In this document: positions 8,751-19,108 of the stretch, piece by piece
Numbering within the stretch: position 1 is the first letter of the stretch
How the letters are laid out: every line of letters starts with the position of its first letter
Origin: Promethearchaeota archaeon
GTDB lineage: Archaea > Asgardarchaeota > Lokiarchaeia > Sigynarchaeales > SOKP01
Length of the DNA stretch: 64,000 nt
Direction of reading: 5' to 3'
NCBI GenBank assembly: GCA_016839635.1
Contig: JAEOTV010000111.1
Span: 1 to 64,000 of the forward strand
Position numbers and translations under genes: made by a program
The notes under the pieces: model-generated
The model's input: the letters and a program-made list of their open reading frames with translations, nothing else
What the model was told of the DNA's origin: nothing
Databases searched by the model: none

Positions 8751-9467
8751 ATGATAAAACTAGTTACTTTTGATCTTTGGAATACAATATTCGAAAATAA
8801 ATCTTATATGGATTTAAGGTTAGATTATTTTACTCATTATTTAGGAAAAACTCAGATATCTTATTCCCTCGAAGATGTTAAAAATGCATTTAATTCTGCC
8901 TTTTATTTATCGAATGTTAATTTAGTGGAAATTAATTACCGCCATATTTATACACATGAACGGATTTCAAGATTACTTAAAGCTCTAAATATTAACGTTT
9001 CAAAATCTGATAATAAAAATATTGAAATGAAATTTGAAGATATTATGTTAAAAGATCCTCCTCCTTTGAAAGTTGGTGCTAAAGCTGCTCTTCAGGAATT
9101 ATCGGAGGAATATGATATTGGATTGATCTCTAATACAGGAATTACGCCCGGCCATATAATAAAAAAAGTGTTAAATGCATACGATATTGACAAATTTTTC
9201 AAATTAACACTTTTCTCCGATGAAACAGGGTTTTATAAGCCAAGTTCTAATATGTTTAAGACCGCATTAAAAAAGCTTAATTGTAAACCACAAAATGCAA
9301 TTCATATTGGAGATCTATTGGAAACAGATATTAAGGGAGCAAAAGATTGTAATATGTTAACAATCTGGTTTAATGATTCAAATTCTTCAAGAGAAATAGA
9401 AATTCAACCTGATTTTGAAATTCAACAAATCTATGATGCTGTACCTATAATTAAAGGAATTTATTAG
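8751..9467 (+). CDS. HAD-superfamily hydrolase
   Basis: Probable phosphatase with the haloacid dehalogenase fold. Motif I is VTFDLWNT close to the N-terminus, where the nucleophilic aspartate is followed by LWN instead of the common xDG, a variant seen in the dehalogenase/REG-2-like branch. Motif II is LISNTG, motif III the lysine in GFYKPSS, and motif IV the GDLLETDIKGAK segment. The cap between about residues 15 and 100 is helical (C1 type). At about 238 residues it is of normal size. ATG 8751 is chosen; an in-frame GTG at 8742 would add three residues. Substrate cannot be inferred from context. Confidence 0.85.
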   Translation: MIKLVTFDLWNTIFENKSYMDLRLDYFTHYLGKTQISYSLEDVKNAFNSAFYLSNVNLVEINYRHIYTHERISRLLKALNINVSKSDNKNIEMKFEDIMLKDPPPLKVGAKAALQELSEEYDIGLISNTGITPGHIIKKVLNAYDIDKFFKLTLFSDETGFYKPSSNMFKTALKKLNCKPQNAIHIGDLLETDIKGAKDCNMLTIWFNDSNSSREIEIQPDFEIQQIYDAVPIIKGIY

Positions 9468-9615
9468 ATCAATTTAATATGAAATTTTAATTATCTTATT
9501 TCTGCATTAAAGAATCTCTATTAAGAAAATTCAAATTAATAGTGATTAATTATAAATAACGTTATTTTCATGTTTAATTTAAAAGTCTTTAATATCGTCA
9601 AGAGGATCTACACTT

Positions 9616-11037
9616 ATGAAATCATGTCCATATTGTAAGAATCCCATTCAGGAAGATTGGTCTTATTGTAAGAATTGCAATAAACCTTTACTCGTAAATT
9701 TAGAGGATGCTTTAAATCAAAATGTGAGATTTCCTTATGATGAACCTGAGAGTTATCATTTAGATTTGGAAGATGAAAATAATGATTATGAGCCAAATAT
9801 TATAAAGGATGAAGAAATAGATCAAAAAATAAAAAAAATTGATGAAATTTTAGAACGCAAAGAAATTCTTGCAGAACCAATACCAGGGGCATTATTATTA
9901 GAAAAGTCAGGGTTATATTATAAAAAGAGAGATTTACAGAATGCCTTAAAAAACCTTGAATTCGCACTAAAAAACTTTAAAGAAGAGAACGATCTACTTA
10001 ATGAAGCTATTTGTCATAATGAGCTTGGCATAATTCATGAAGATAATAGCCTTTTTGACCAAGCAATTTATCATTTTAATAGATCTCTTGAAATTCTAGA
10101 AGAATTAGAAGACAATCCCAAAATAATTAAAATTTTCAACAATTTAGGAAATATCTATTTCTTACTTAAAGATTTAGAGCAATCATATAAATATTATCAA
10201 AAAGCATTTAAACTATCTAAACAGGAAAATTTGATATTTGAAGAGGTAAAATCCTCCAGCAATTTGGTAGAGGTTCTTTATTTATTAAAAGATTATGATC
10301 GAATTAGAAAAATATTAGAAAGAAATTTAATCTTCTTTAAAGAGAAAGAGGATATCTATGGAATTATTCAAACAGAAATAAAGTATGGAAAATTATATTA
10401 TTTAATGGAAGAAAATTATGATGAATCATACCATCATTTAAATAAGGCGTTAGAGTTAATTAATAAAATAGGGGAAAATATATCTATTTATATTAAGGCA
10501 AAACTTGAATGGGAATGTTATTTTTATCTTGGAAAAATTTATCATTTGAGAGATAATAATACTAAAGCTGAAAATTTATATCTACAAAGTTTAGAGGCGG
10601 TTCGTGTTTTTGAAATTGGGGATAATATTAAAGAAGGTGAGATATTAGAAAATTTAGCAGAATTATATATATCAAAGGGAGATATAGAAAGAGCAATTGA
10701 ATTCTATGATTTATCCCGTGAGATTTTTTATAAATTTGGGGATAATAATAAAAATGCAGAGCTTAAATTTAAAATTGGTAAAATATATTTAGAATATGAG
10801 CAGGATACAACTCAAGCCATGAATTTTTTCGAAGAATCCTTAGAAATTTATGAAGATTTAGAGTATTTTAAAGAAAGTGCTATTATCCTCCATAAATTAG
10901 GTGATATATATCTGCAGAGAAGGATGATTGAAATAGCTATTTCATATTTCGAGAAAGCACGTAACTACTATCAAAATATCAAGGATGAATATAATATGAA
11001 TTTATTAACTGAAAAAATAAAATCATTAGATTTTTAG
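9616..11037 (+). CDS. Zinc-ribbon protein with TPR repeats
   Basis: 473 residues. An N-terminal zinc ribbon uses C4, C7, C18 and C21 (SCPYC and YCKNC), then an acidic linker to about residue 85. From there to the C-terminus run about nine to ten TPR-like helical pairs, recognisable from repeated patterns such as NELGIIHEDNSLFDQAIYH and NLGNIYFLLKDLEQSYKYY. It is expected to be a cytoplasmic scaffold, with the ribbon possibly docking to another protein. It is a single gene, followed tail to tail by the acetyltransferase gene with an 18-base gap. There is no enzymatic domain. Confidence 0.85.
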   Translation: MKSCPYCKNPIQEDWSYCKNCNKPLLVNLEDALNQNVRFPYDEPESYHLDLEDENNDYEPNIIKDEEIDQKIKKIDEILERKEILAEPIPGALLLEKSGLYYKKRDLQNALKNLEFALKNFKEENDLLNEAICHNELGIIHEDNSLFDQAIYHFNRSLEILEELEDNPKIIKIFNNLGNIYFLLKDLEQSYKYYQKAFKLSKQENLIFEEVKSSSNLVEVLYLLKDYDRIRKILERNLIFFKEKEDIYGIIQTEIKYGKLYYLMEENYDESYHHLNKALELINKIGENISIYIKAKLEWECYFYLGKIYHLRDNNTKAENLYLQSLEAVRVFEIGDNIKEGEILENLAELYISKGDIERAIEFYDLSREIFYKFGDNNKNAELKFKIGKIYLEYEQDTTQAMNFFEESLEIYEDLEYFKESAIILHKLGDIYLQRRMIEIAISYFEKARNYYQNIKDEYNMNLLTEKIKSLDF

Positions 11038-11055
11038 ATTATATTAAAATTTTTA

Positions 11056-11724
11056 TTACTCATTATTATTAATCTCAAAATCTTCCTTCTTGTAAATTTT
11101 TGTATCGTATTCTTCAAAACCTATTCCTTTTATAAATGAATATGATACTTTATTATCTCTATAAACTTCACACCTAAGTTCTTTTACATTTGGATAGTGC
11201 TCTTTTAGATATTGCCAACTTGCCATTCCCAAAATTGTACCAACACCTCTTCTTTGAAATCTAGGGATAACTGCTAAAGCAGCTATAACAGCCAGTTCTT
11301 TGTTTTCACCTTCAAAATCAAGAAGTAGAAAAGCTGCATCTGCACCATATACTTTTCCAATAAGAAAAAGAGTTTCAGGATAATCAAGTATTTTTTTTAA
11401 GTCCGTCTTCGTTATAGGGCGGAAGGGGGTATTTGATGTCAACCAAGCTCGATTATAAATATTTTTTAGACTATCAAGATCCTCTTTAGTAGCTTCTCTA
11501 ATTTTAGCTTTGACAATATTATGCTCTATCTTATCTTTTAATTCAGTTTCAAATTCTTTTGTAATTTTCTCAACAGGGAGTCTCAATTGGGTATAAACCA
11601 TGCCATCTTGATATAGATCCTCCACTTCTTTATCGATTTCTACATCTTGTTTTTTCTTTGTTTCAATGGACAAAAAAAAGGCTCTTATCTTTCTTTTTTT
11701 AAGATCTAATTTTGGATGCGACAT
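11056..11724 (-). CDS. GNAT-family N-acetyltransferase
   Basis: Predicted acetyl-CoA-dependent N-acetyltransferase. The GNAT domain spans about residues 73-215. It starts with IREATKEDLDSL and carries the acetyl-CoA pyrophosphate loop Q157-R158-R159-G160-V161-G162 (FQRRGVGT). The family C-terminal motif is YSFIKGIGFEEYDTKIYKK. The 72-residue N-terminal part is lysine-rich and not recognised. It lies 24 bases downstream of the 544-residue coiled-coil gene on the same strand, so the two are probably co-transcribed; whether the enzyme modifies that protein is speculation. Confidence 0.88.
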   Translation of the reverse strand: MSHPKLDLKKRKIRAFFLSIETKKKQDVEIDKEVEDLYQDGMVYTQLRLPVEKITKEFETELKDKIEHNIVKAKIREATKEDLDSLKNIYNRAWLTSNTPFRPITKTDLKKILDYPETLFLIGKVYGADAAFLLLDFEGENKELAVIAALAVIPRFQRRGVGTILGMASWQYLKEHYPNVKELRCEVYRDNKVSYSFIKGIGFEEYDTKIYKKEDFEINNNE

Positions 11725-11748
11725 GATAAAAAGAAGTGATTTATGGAT

Positions 11749-13383
11749 TTATTCTATAAAATTTAGATTTTCTCGAATTTTTCTCTCTATAGATTCATTT
11801 AATAACATTTTTTCCCTTAATTTTGAAATGCCTTGCTGTATTCTCTTTTTTAAATTAGGATCTTTTATTAGATTTTTCCTTTCGCATGAAAATTCAAAAT
11901 TTGATCGAGTAGCCATATCATTCTCAATTCTCTCATTTAAAATAGCCTTTAAATTGATGAACGTATCTGAAATATCTTTATAAACATTATTAGGGTCATT
12001 TGCTATATATCCTGGAAATAAAATATTCATATATTCTTCCATATTATCCTCATCTTCAATAAACATCGCATAAACTGGCATATAGATCCATTGTATGGGT
12101 CTTGAAAATAAATCTGACTGGTTATCATTAAGCGACCATCCAATTAGTTTTTGAGCTTCTTGCAGACATGTATTTTGCTTTTGTTGTATAATTCCCTTAA
12201 TTTTGTTAAATCCGTTTTCTATTTGAGTTTTCAAATTTTGTAACTCAGAGATTTTTACATCTTTTTCACTTTCAAATTCAGATAATTGTTTATCTCTATC
12301 TTTTAGTTTTACATGTAAAGAATTACTATAATATTGTAATTTTTGCTTTGCTTCAACATCGATTTGTGACGCCCGGGCTATTAACTCATAAAACTTATGT
12401 TTAAGTGTTGTTAGAGTTTCCAAAAATTTATTTCCTTCATCTGAGAGATAAGTAAATTGATTTTCAAAATGAGGTATGAGATCCTTGAAAACTTTACTTT
12501 TCAAAGAATCACCACTAGTAAAAAATTTATTATTCTTAATCATTTCTTCAAGTTGTCTTTCAAATGTTTTAAATAAAGTAGAAATGCTTTCAATTATTCT
12601 CTTCTTTTCGCTAACATTCCATTGATCGATTTTATCCTGTTCTAATTTTGTTTTTTCATCTACTTGATATGTATCAATCGATGTAGAGGTTTTAGAAATT
12701 TGGCTAGAATATCTTGAATTTATATCCTTCAATTGAACATTTAAATCGATAAGCCATTTACTCACCTCTTTGTCTATTAATTCAATTTGAGTTTTCCATC
12801 TTAATGCATTTCCTTTCATTGTATTGATTATTTGACGATATTCTTCTGAGATACCTAATGCATTTTCTGTTGAAATGCTTGCATCTAATACAGTGTAATC
12901 TGCAATAGGTTTATATTCAATTAGAGGAATAATTGTCAATAAGGTTTGAAGAAATTCTGGGGTAATTAAACCATCTATTTTAAGAGTGTGAAATTCAGAC
13001 TCTTCTCCTTCACCAATTTCTTCAGCTTCTTTGTCTTTATAGGTTAAAATGTCACTTAATATATTTAATTGCTCAATTTTAGTTCTGTTGTCAATATTTC
13101 TAAGAATATGACCAATTAAAGGTTGACGAGGGGGATTAGAAAATCTCCCTAAATTCTTAAATAAATTCAAGCCATCTAGCATGATATGCGTACTAATTAC
13201 TCCTTGGATACTCAAAATTGGCCAAAGAAGTCTCGAAAAGGAAATTATTTTTCTCTTTTTCTCTAAATCTTTTGATAATAAATAAAAAGCGAGAGTTAAT
13301 TCATCATTCCCCTGAATTGATAGGGGACGTGAGTCTTTTCTAATAAATAATGGTAATATGTATTGATTTCCGTGAACAGACAT
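11749..13383 (-). CDS. Large coiled-coil protein of unknown function
   Basis: I do not recognise a family. 544 residues, soluble, with no signal peptide or membrane segment. Residues 1-180 look globular (LLWPILSIQGVISTHIMLDGL; PLIGHILRNID). About 190-420 are rich in charged heptad-like stretches (KLEQDKIDQWNVSEKKR; VKLKDRDKQLSEFESEKD), with two predicted coiled-coil arms. A globular C-terminal part contains IQWIYMPVYAMFIEDEDN at about 440-457. The globular-coil-globular plan suggests a tether, motor adaptor or membrane-remodelling scaffold, but no nucleotide-binding motif is visible. It is transcribed toward the GNAT gene 24 bases downstream. The upstream membrane gene on the same strand is 215 bases away. 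Confidence 0.8.
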   Translation of the reverse strand: MSVHGNQYILPLFIRKDSRPLSIQGNDELTLAFYLLSKDLEKKRKIISFSRLLWPILSIQGVISTHIMLDGLNLFKNLGRFSNPPRQPLIGHILRNIDNRTKIEQLNILSDILTYKDKEAEEIGEGEESEFHTLKIDGLITPEFLQTLLTIIPLIEYKPIADYTVLDASISTENALGISEEYRQIINTMKGNALRWKTQIELIDKEVSKWLIDLNVQLKDINSRYSSQISKTSTSIDTYQVDEKTKLEQDKIDQWNVSEKKRIIESISTLFKTFERQLEEMIKNNKFFTSGDSLKSKVFKDLIPHFENQFTYLSDEGNKFLETLTTLKHKFYELIARASQIDVEAKQKLQYYSNSLHVKLKDRDKQLSEFESEKDVKISELQNLKTQIENGFNKIKGIIQQKQNTCLQEAQKLIGWSLNDNQSDLFSRPIQWIYMPVYAMFIEDEDNMEEYMNILFPGYIANDPNNVYKDISDTFINLKAILNERIENDMATRSNFEFSCERKNLIKDPNLKKRIQQGISKLREKMLLNESIERKIRENLNFIE

Positions 13384-13598
13384 GGATTTTATCTTGAATT
13401 TTTAATTATTTTCTTTAATATATAATTCAAATATATTAAATTTAAAGATCTTCAGTTTTAAATTTTTAATCTTTTTTTGTTTGGGTAATTAGAAACTAAT
13501 GCAAATAAAATAATTAATGTTCTAAAAGATTATTTTTAGTAAAATGTTGATGTTTTAATTAAATAAAAAAATTGATGTGAATAAAAAACTAAACAAAT

Positions 13599-14459
13599 TC
13601 ATTTAAGTTGTTCATAGTTATTAGCTATTACTAATATAAGGAGTGCTAGCAATATGAGTAATGGCGGTAATATTGCTCTTACGTGAGGTAAAGCAGCTAC
13701 ATCAAGCGCGCCTTGTAAAATACGTCCTCCGATAAAATAAAGGATAAAGCCAATAGCATTTAAAGCATAAGATTTTCTTAACACACCAAACGTTTTCCAA
13801 GCAAGATATAGAAAGATAAAAGGAATTAGTGCAAGAAATAAAGGCATAAAAATGAAATTTAACAGAAATCTCCCAAGAGGGTATTCCCAAGATCCTATTA
13901 TTATTGTAATTATATTAGGCGGTATGCCATATTGAGAAATAAAATCTGGATCCATAAAAAGCCATTCAGATAATGTTAAACTAAGTATTCCAATAATAAT
14001 AGGAAAGACAATTAATGCATAACGGATGATAATCTTGAGATTATTGTTATTTCTAAACCATTCCATAATCGATTTTCCTTGATCTCCTGTTTTTTCTACT
14101 TGAATATCAGTTGGAAATAATAAGATCCCCAATACTCCCACAGCGCAAGCATTTCCTAACCAAGTAAAAAATGTAGCCAATCGATAATTTAACATTAGAT
14201 ACGCAACAACTTCAGGTCCATTTGATATTCCATCATATAACTCTGGAGCAAAAAAATAATATACTATGAAAAATATTCGTGCGATCCCAAAACATAGAAA
14301 GAATAAACTGAAAAATAACCAATAAGGTTTCTTTGAAGTTCGATATCTTATAAATAGGAAATAGAAAAACAATAAGAAGAAATATCCTACTATAATAAAG
14401 TAAAGTCCCATCTCTAATGCTTCCCAGAAACCAAGATATTGGAAATTTTGAAATAACAT
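13599..14459 (-). CDS. Seven-segment integral membrane protein
   Basis: 286-residue membrane protein with about seven hydrophobic segments: roughly 14-37, 45-70, 88-118, 140-167, 178-222 (two), and 235-283 (two shorter). It starts FQYLGFWEALEMGLYF, with basic loops such as FIRYRTSKKPYW and LRKSYALN between segments. I see no catalytic, transport or receptor signature, so function is unknown; a sensor-like 7-TM role is only a guess. It is transcribed divergently from glyS, whose start lies 131 bases away, so a shared control region is possible. Confidence 0.8.
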   Translation of the reverse strand: MLFQNFQYLGFWEALEMGLYFIIVGYFFLLFFYFLFIRYRTSKKPYWLFFSLFFLCFGIARIFFIVYYFFAPELYDGISNGPEVVAYLMLNYRLATFFTWLGNACAVGVLGILLFPTDIQVEKTGDQGKSIMEWFRNNNNLKIIIRYALIVFPIIIGILSLTLSEWLFMDPDFISQYGIPPNIITIIIGSWEYPLGRFLLNFIFMPLFLALIPFIFLYLAWKTFGVLRKSYALNAIGFILYFIGGRILQGALDVAALPHVRAILPPLLILLALLILVIANNYEQLK

Positions 14460-14590
14460 AATTTATCAATTTTATTTTTAACTTTAAGAAAAAATATAAT
14501 AATATTATTATATTCCTATTATAAAAATTTATTTTAATTTACTTGTAATATCTGAAAATACAAATATTATAATACACTTTTTTATAATGT

Positions 14591-16090
14591 ATGAAGATTG
14601 AGGATAACATAGAAACATTTAATTCATTAGTCAAACGACGAGGATTTATTTGGGGGCCTTCCCCAGAAATTTATGGTGGTTTCGCAGGTTTTTATTCTTA
14701 TGGCCCCGCTGGAACGGCTCTCAAAAATAATATATTAAATCTTTTTCGGCAAGAATTACGCTATTTTGGATTTGGAGAAGTTGAATGTCCAACGATTATG
14801 CCTGAAATTGTATGGATAGCTTCTGGTCATTTGGAACGTTTTATTGATCCTGTTATTAAATGTGATAAATGTAATACTCTCTATAGAGCTGATAAATTCC
14901 TTCAAGAACAGCTTCCAGATCTTATGATAGATGGCTTATCATTTCAAGAGATGGAGAGATTAATTCAAAAAAACAATTTAGCATGTCCAAAATGCGATTC
15001 TGCTTTTACTAAAATAGAAGAATACAATTTAATGTTAAAAACTCAAGTGGGTAATAATGTAACAGCATATTTAAGACCTGAAACAGCTACAACAACGTAT
15101 CTTTTATTCAATCGTTTAGATCAGAATGCAAGACGGCAATATCCAATTAAAATTTACCAATATGGAAAAGCTTATCGTAATGAAATTTCTCCTCGACAAG
15201 GCGTTCTTCGAATGAGATCATTTGATCAATTTGAACTGCAGATGTTTATAGGTAAAGAACAAGAAATGGCTTTTGAAGAATATGAAGAATTTAAAAAAAA
15301 AACTTTACCACTTTTAGATTGGCAACTTCAAGAGAAGAAAATTGATAAGCCTCAAATAATTTCTCTTGAAAAAACAATTAAGACAGGTATTCTCAAAAAA
15401 CCAGCATTTGCGTATTGCCTTTATGTTACCTACTATTTAACTAAAATACTGGGAATTCCAGAAGAATTAATTAGATTTAGACAGCATTCAATAAATGAAC
15501 GCGCCCATTATGCCGATGATGCTTGGGATTTGGAAATAGGAACAAAACAATTTGGATGGGTTGAAATTTGTGGGGTTCATGACAGGACTGATTATGATTT
15601 AAGAAGACACGCAGAATTTTCGAAGCAAAATTTTGAAGTGAATCTAAGTTCTGATATAAATGATAAAGAAATCCCCCAAGTTCTTGAGATCGCATTTGGA
15701 ATTGATAGAATTATCTACAGTCTTCTTGAAACATCTTTTAACGTAGAAGAAGGAAGAATCAATCTAAAACTAAAACCAACATTAGCTCCAAATACGGTGG
15801 CAGTATTTCCACTCATTAAAAATAAAGAAAATATTAAAAATTTAGCACTAAAAGTACATAGAAATTTATTAGAAAATCGTATTAACTCTTTTTTTGATCT
15901 AGCGGGGTCAATAGGAAAAAGATATAGGAGACAAGACGAAATTGGTACAACATTTTGTATTACAATTGACTATGAATCATTGGAAGACAATACAGCAACT
16001 CTTAGGTTTAGAGATTCAATGAAACAAGAAAGAGTTAAAATAAATGACTTAGTAGAGATCTTGAGAAAGAAACTTAAACCCTTTAATTAA
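14591..16090 (+). CDS. glyS: Glycyl-tRNA synthetase, alpha2 archaeal/eukaryotic type
   Basis: Charges tRNA-Gly with glycine. Class II synthetase: motif 1 region GFIWGPSPEIYGGFAGFYSYGP (split here only by numbering, 18-39), motif 2 in YRNEISPRQGVLRMRSF, and motif 3 in IAFGIDRIIYSLLE. A zinc finger typical of archaeal GlyRS is formed by C91, C94, C132 and C135. The C-terminal anticodon-binding domain begins near LAPNTVAVFPL. At 499 residues it is slightly shorter than many archaeal homologues of about 570. It is a single gene, divergent from the 7-TM membrane gene. The homodimeric type is the one shared with eukaryotes. Confidence 0.97.
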   Translation: MKIEDNIETFNSLVKRRGFIWGPSPEIYGGFAGFYSYGPAGTALKNNILNLFRQELRYFGFGEVECPTIMPEIVWIASGHLERFIDPVIKCDKCNTLYRADKFLQEQLPDLMIDGLSFQEMERLIQKNNLACPKCDSAFTKIEEYNLMLKTQVGNNVTAYLRPETATTTYLLFNRLDQNARRQYPIKIYQYGKAYRNEISPRQGVLRMRSFDQFELQMFIGKEQEMAFEEYEEFKKKTLPLLDWQLQEKKIDKPQIISLEKTIKTGILKKPAFAYCLYVTYYLTKILGIPEELIRFRQHSINERAHYADDAWDLEIGTKQFGWVEICGVHDRTDYDLRRHAEFSKQNFEVNLSSDINDKEIPQVLEIAFGIDRIIYSLLETSFNVEEGRINLKLKPTLAPNTVAVFPLIKNKENIKNLALKVHRNLLENRINSFFDLAGSIGKRYRRQDEIGTTFCITIDYESLEDNTATLRFRDSMKQERVKINDLVEILRKKLKPFN

Positions 16091-16311
16091 ATTTTCAAAA
16101 TTCTTTTTATTGAAAAATCTAAAACTTCATTTTTTAACTTCAATATATAAATCTATAAAAATAAGAGAACGATCATATCTTAAACACTTGATATATATTG
16201 TGATCTATTTAAAACTGTCAGAAAAAATTTTAAAGAGAAGGATTTTTTTACATTATAATTTAAAAAGTATACTTCAGTAAATACTAATTTGATTTCTCTA
16301 TTTAAGAAAAA

Positions 16312-19101
16312 ATGAAATTTTTGAATTTATTTGAATCAGGAAAGAGAAAAAAGCAGAAAAAGCAAAGTCTAAAATTATTAATTTGCTTAACACTAACATT
16401 TATAATTTTACTAAATTTTTTATTCATCACCAATCCTAATCAAGAAATCATATCTTCCGAAGAATCGTTTACCACAAATAATCTCAATAACAATTCTACT
16501 ATAAATAACTTACAAACGAGCTCTCCGATTTCAATGCTTCAGGACCCATTTACTAAAAATTTTGTTAAGTTACGTAACTTTTTTGAGAATAAATATCAAT
16601 CAACTTTAGATTTTGTTATTCCCACTTATTATAGATATGGAGATACAAATGGTGATATTACTGATAGTACGATTTTTTCAGAAGATAATTTACTATATTA
16701 TAAGTCATTGATGCAAACGGAACTTAATGATATTGAAACTTTTGAGATTTATTTAGATTTAAAAGACACCTCTTTATGGTATGAAGGCAATGTCGATGAA
16801 TTTGAATATGGTTTTGTTAAATCGATTAATGATAACACTGGAACAACTAAGAATGATAAGAGATTCTTAAATGATAACTTAATGCCAATTTTCCTTTTAA
16901 TTGAAAACATTGGGGATGATATTAGTAGTTTCGCTCTCAGAGGAACAATTCCAAGACGTGAGATTAATAAAATGTTCCGTTTAATAAATTCTTCACAATT
17001 TTGGGATTATAGTTATTCTTATAATGGATTTTATGATTATAACTCTTCAAACACTAAGTATGCTGAGAGTAATTTTAATGCCATTTTAGCAAACCTCTTA
17101 ATTCATCGAAGTTATATAAATCTCGGTTTAGAACCAAATATTCGAGATCGTGCTTATGAACTCGCAAATTTAACTATGTTTGATATGGTTGACAATGGGT
17201 ATATGTGGGACGCAACAGAAAAAGCTTTTTACCATAATGCTAATAAAAATTGGGATACATCTCTTGCTGGACAAAAATATTATCACTTAAGTACCAATGC
17301 TTTAGGTATAATTACATTATTAGAATTTTGGGTTGAATCTGGTATGCAAAATGATTCAATATATTATCGAAATGCAGTTAATCTTTATAAAAGTCTTGAC
17401 TATTTATACGATAATGGACTTTATAAGAAAATTGCTACTCCTGGATGGAGTAGTATAGTTGACCATAGTAAAGATCTTTCAGATAATGCATTGATGATGA
17501 GTGCATGTTTGAAGTTATTTGAAGTCACAGGTAATATGACATACTATAACAGAGCATTAAAAATATATAATTCTTTTGAAGATAATTTGTATGACAATAT
17601 TCATAATGCTTATAATTTTTCTTTTACAAACACTACTAAATCATTTCAATCAAATCTTAAGTTAGGTGAGGCATATTTAGATGCTTTAATGATCTATAAT
17701 AGTACTATTTTAAAATCAGTTTATAATGTATCAGGAGAAGTACCTGATTTTATTTTTAATCAAGATGTTATGAATTTAACTTCAATTTATTCATTCAAAA
17801 AAATTGGGCAATATTTCAACCCAGAAAATGGCTCTTATGGCCGTTATAGCATACGACATGATATCACTAACTTTAGTATTAATTATATTTTTAAATACCC
17901 TAATGGGACATTCTTTTATGAATTTGGAGATTTTATTGGAGAACCTGAATCTTTCTATACCCTTTTATATGACATACAGGACACACTCCCCATAAATGAG
18001 GGATATAATATTTATTTGTGGGCAAATGTATCTTATTTTAAATTAACCGATACACTAAAACAATTTAATGTTATTTCTGGATTAATTAGTGAATCAATTA
18101 AGGGAATACCAAGAATTCTATATCATGGTCCAATTGTGAATGTATCTATTAATATTAACTATACCCGTGAAGAAGATTCAACATTAATAGCATCTTTAAA
18201 AGGGCAAGATATAGTTATTTATCCCTCTCAAGAAATAAATTTTACAGCTTCTCAACAGATTCGAATAGATTTTAACCTTACAGCTAAATTCGATGCAGAA
18301 CCCGGAAATAGTGAAATTTCTTTCATCATAAAAAAAGGAAGTGTAATATATCTAGAAATTGTGAAGATAATAGAAATTGGATATTCCTTTGATTACAGCA
18401 ACTTTCTATATCAAAATGCAGTAGTTAAAGGAGATAATATCTTTATATCAATGACGTTGAAAAATTTTCTTCCAAATGCGACCCAATCTTTAAACGTGAG
18501 TTTTACCGGAATTAAGGAAAACTCTATTGAAGAATTTATTCGAGAAGAAACATTGAGTGAAAAAGAAATAAGAACTGTGTCATATTACATAAGAACTTTA
18601 GATTCAATTACAAATAATACAATTAAAATAAAAATGGAAATTTTAATTAACGTAACGAAATATTATTCGAGAATCTTTACAATTGATATTATCCCAAAAT
18701 TTGAGATCTTAAGCGCCACCTTCCCTGAAACAATACCTCAAGGCGATTCAGCTTACTTAATTATTATTATCCAAAACAATCAAGAAAACTCTGAAGTATT
18801 TTCATTGTATATAAATAATCAAAGACTAAAAACTAATTTAGATGAGTTGAATACAGGGGAAAACATAGTTATAGCAAGTTTAATACCCACTATTAATCCA
18901 TATGAATTTGGGTTAAAAAAATATAGAGTTGCATTAAAGGATAGTAAAGATGCCGATATTGCCTTACTTTATTTTGAACTATCTCTGGAATTATCAAATT
19001 TGAATTTAATTTTATTCTATATTTTACCCATTCTAGCACCTATTGGAATAATTTTATTTTTTAAAAATAAATATATAAAACATAAGAAATTACGAAGATG
19101 A
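16312..19101 (+). CDS. Large surface protein with (alpha/alpha)6-like domain, membrane-anchored
   Basis: 929 residues. A hydrophobic segment at about 25-44 serves as signal or anchor, and a second at about 896-917 is followed by a basic tail (KHKKLRR), so the bulk should lie outside the cell. Residues 100-480 hold repeated helical pairs with aromatic and Asn/Asp-rich turns (FYHNANKNWDT, MMSACLKLFEVTGN). This resembles the (alpha/alpha)6 toroid of glycan-active or thioredoxin-associated YyaL-like enzymes. Residues 600-890 are beta-rich and Ig/CARDB-like. Many N-x-S/T sequons suggest N-glycosylation. No catalytic residues can be named. The next gene starts 7 bases later and encodes another anchored surface protein. 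Confidence 0.75.
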   Translation: MKFLNLFESGKRKKQKKQSLKLLICLTLTFIILLNFLFITNPNQEIISSEESFTTNNLNNNSTINNLQTSSPISMLQDPFTKNFVKLRNFFENKYQSTLDFVIPTYYRYGDTNGDITDSTIFSEDNLLYYKSLMQTELNDIETFEIYLDLKDTSLWYEGNVDEFEYGFVKSINDNTGTTKNDKRFLNDNLMPIFLLIENIGDDISSFALRGTIPRREINKMFRLINSSQFWDYSYSYNGFYDYNSSNTKYAESNFNAILANLLIHRSYINLGLEPNIRDRAYELANLTMFDMVDNGYMWDATEKAFYHNANKNWDTSLAGQKYYHLSTNALGIITLLEFWVESGMQNDSIYYRNAVNLYKSLDYLYDNGLYKKIATPGWSSIVDHSKDLSDNALMMSACLKLFEVTGNMTYYNRALKIYNSFEDNLYDNIHNAYNFSFTNTTKSFQSNLKLGEAYLDALMIYNSTILKSVYNVSGEVPDFIFNQDVMNLTSIYSFKKIGQYFNPENGSYGRYSIRHDITNFSINYIFKYPNGTFFYEFGDFIGEPESFYTLLYDIQDTLPINEGYNIYLWANVSYFKLTDTLKQFNVISGLISESIKGIPRILYHGPIVNVSININYTREEDSTLIASLKGQDIVIYPSQEINFTASQQIRIDFNLTAKFDAEPGNSEISFIIKKGSVIYLEIVKIIEIGYSFDYSNFLYQNAVVKGDNIFISMTLKNFLPNATQSLNVSFTGIKENSIEEFIREETLSEKEIRTVSYYIRTLDSITNNTIKIKMEILINVTKYYSRIFTIDIIPKFEILSATFPETIPQGDSAYLIIIIQNNQENSEVFSLYINNQRLKTNLDELNTGENIVIASLIPTINPYEFGLKKYRVALKDSKDADIALLYFELSLELSNLNLILFYILPILAPIGIILFFKNKYIKHKKLRR

Positions 19102-19108
19102 GGATATT

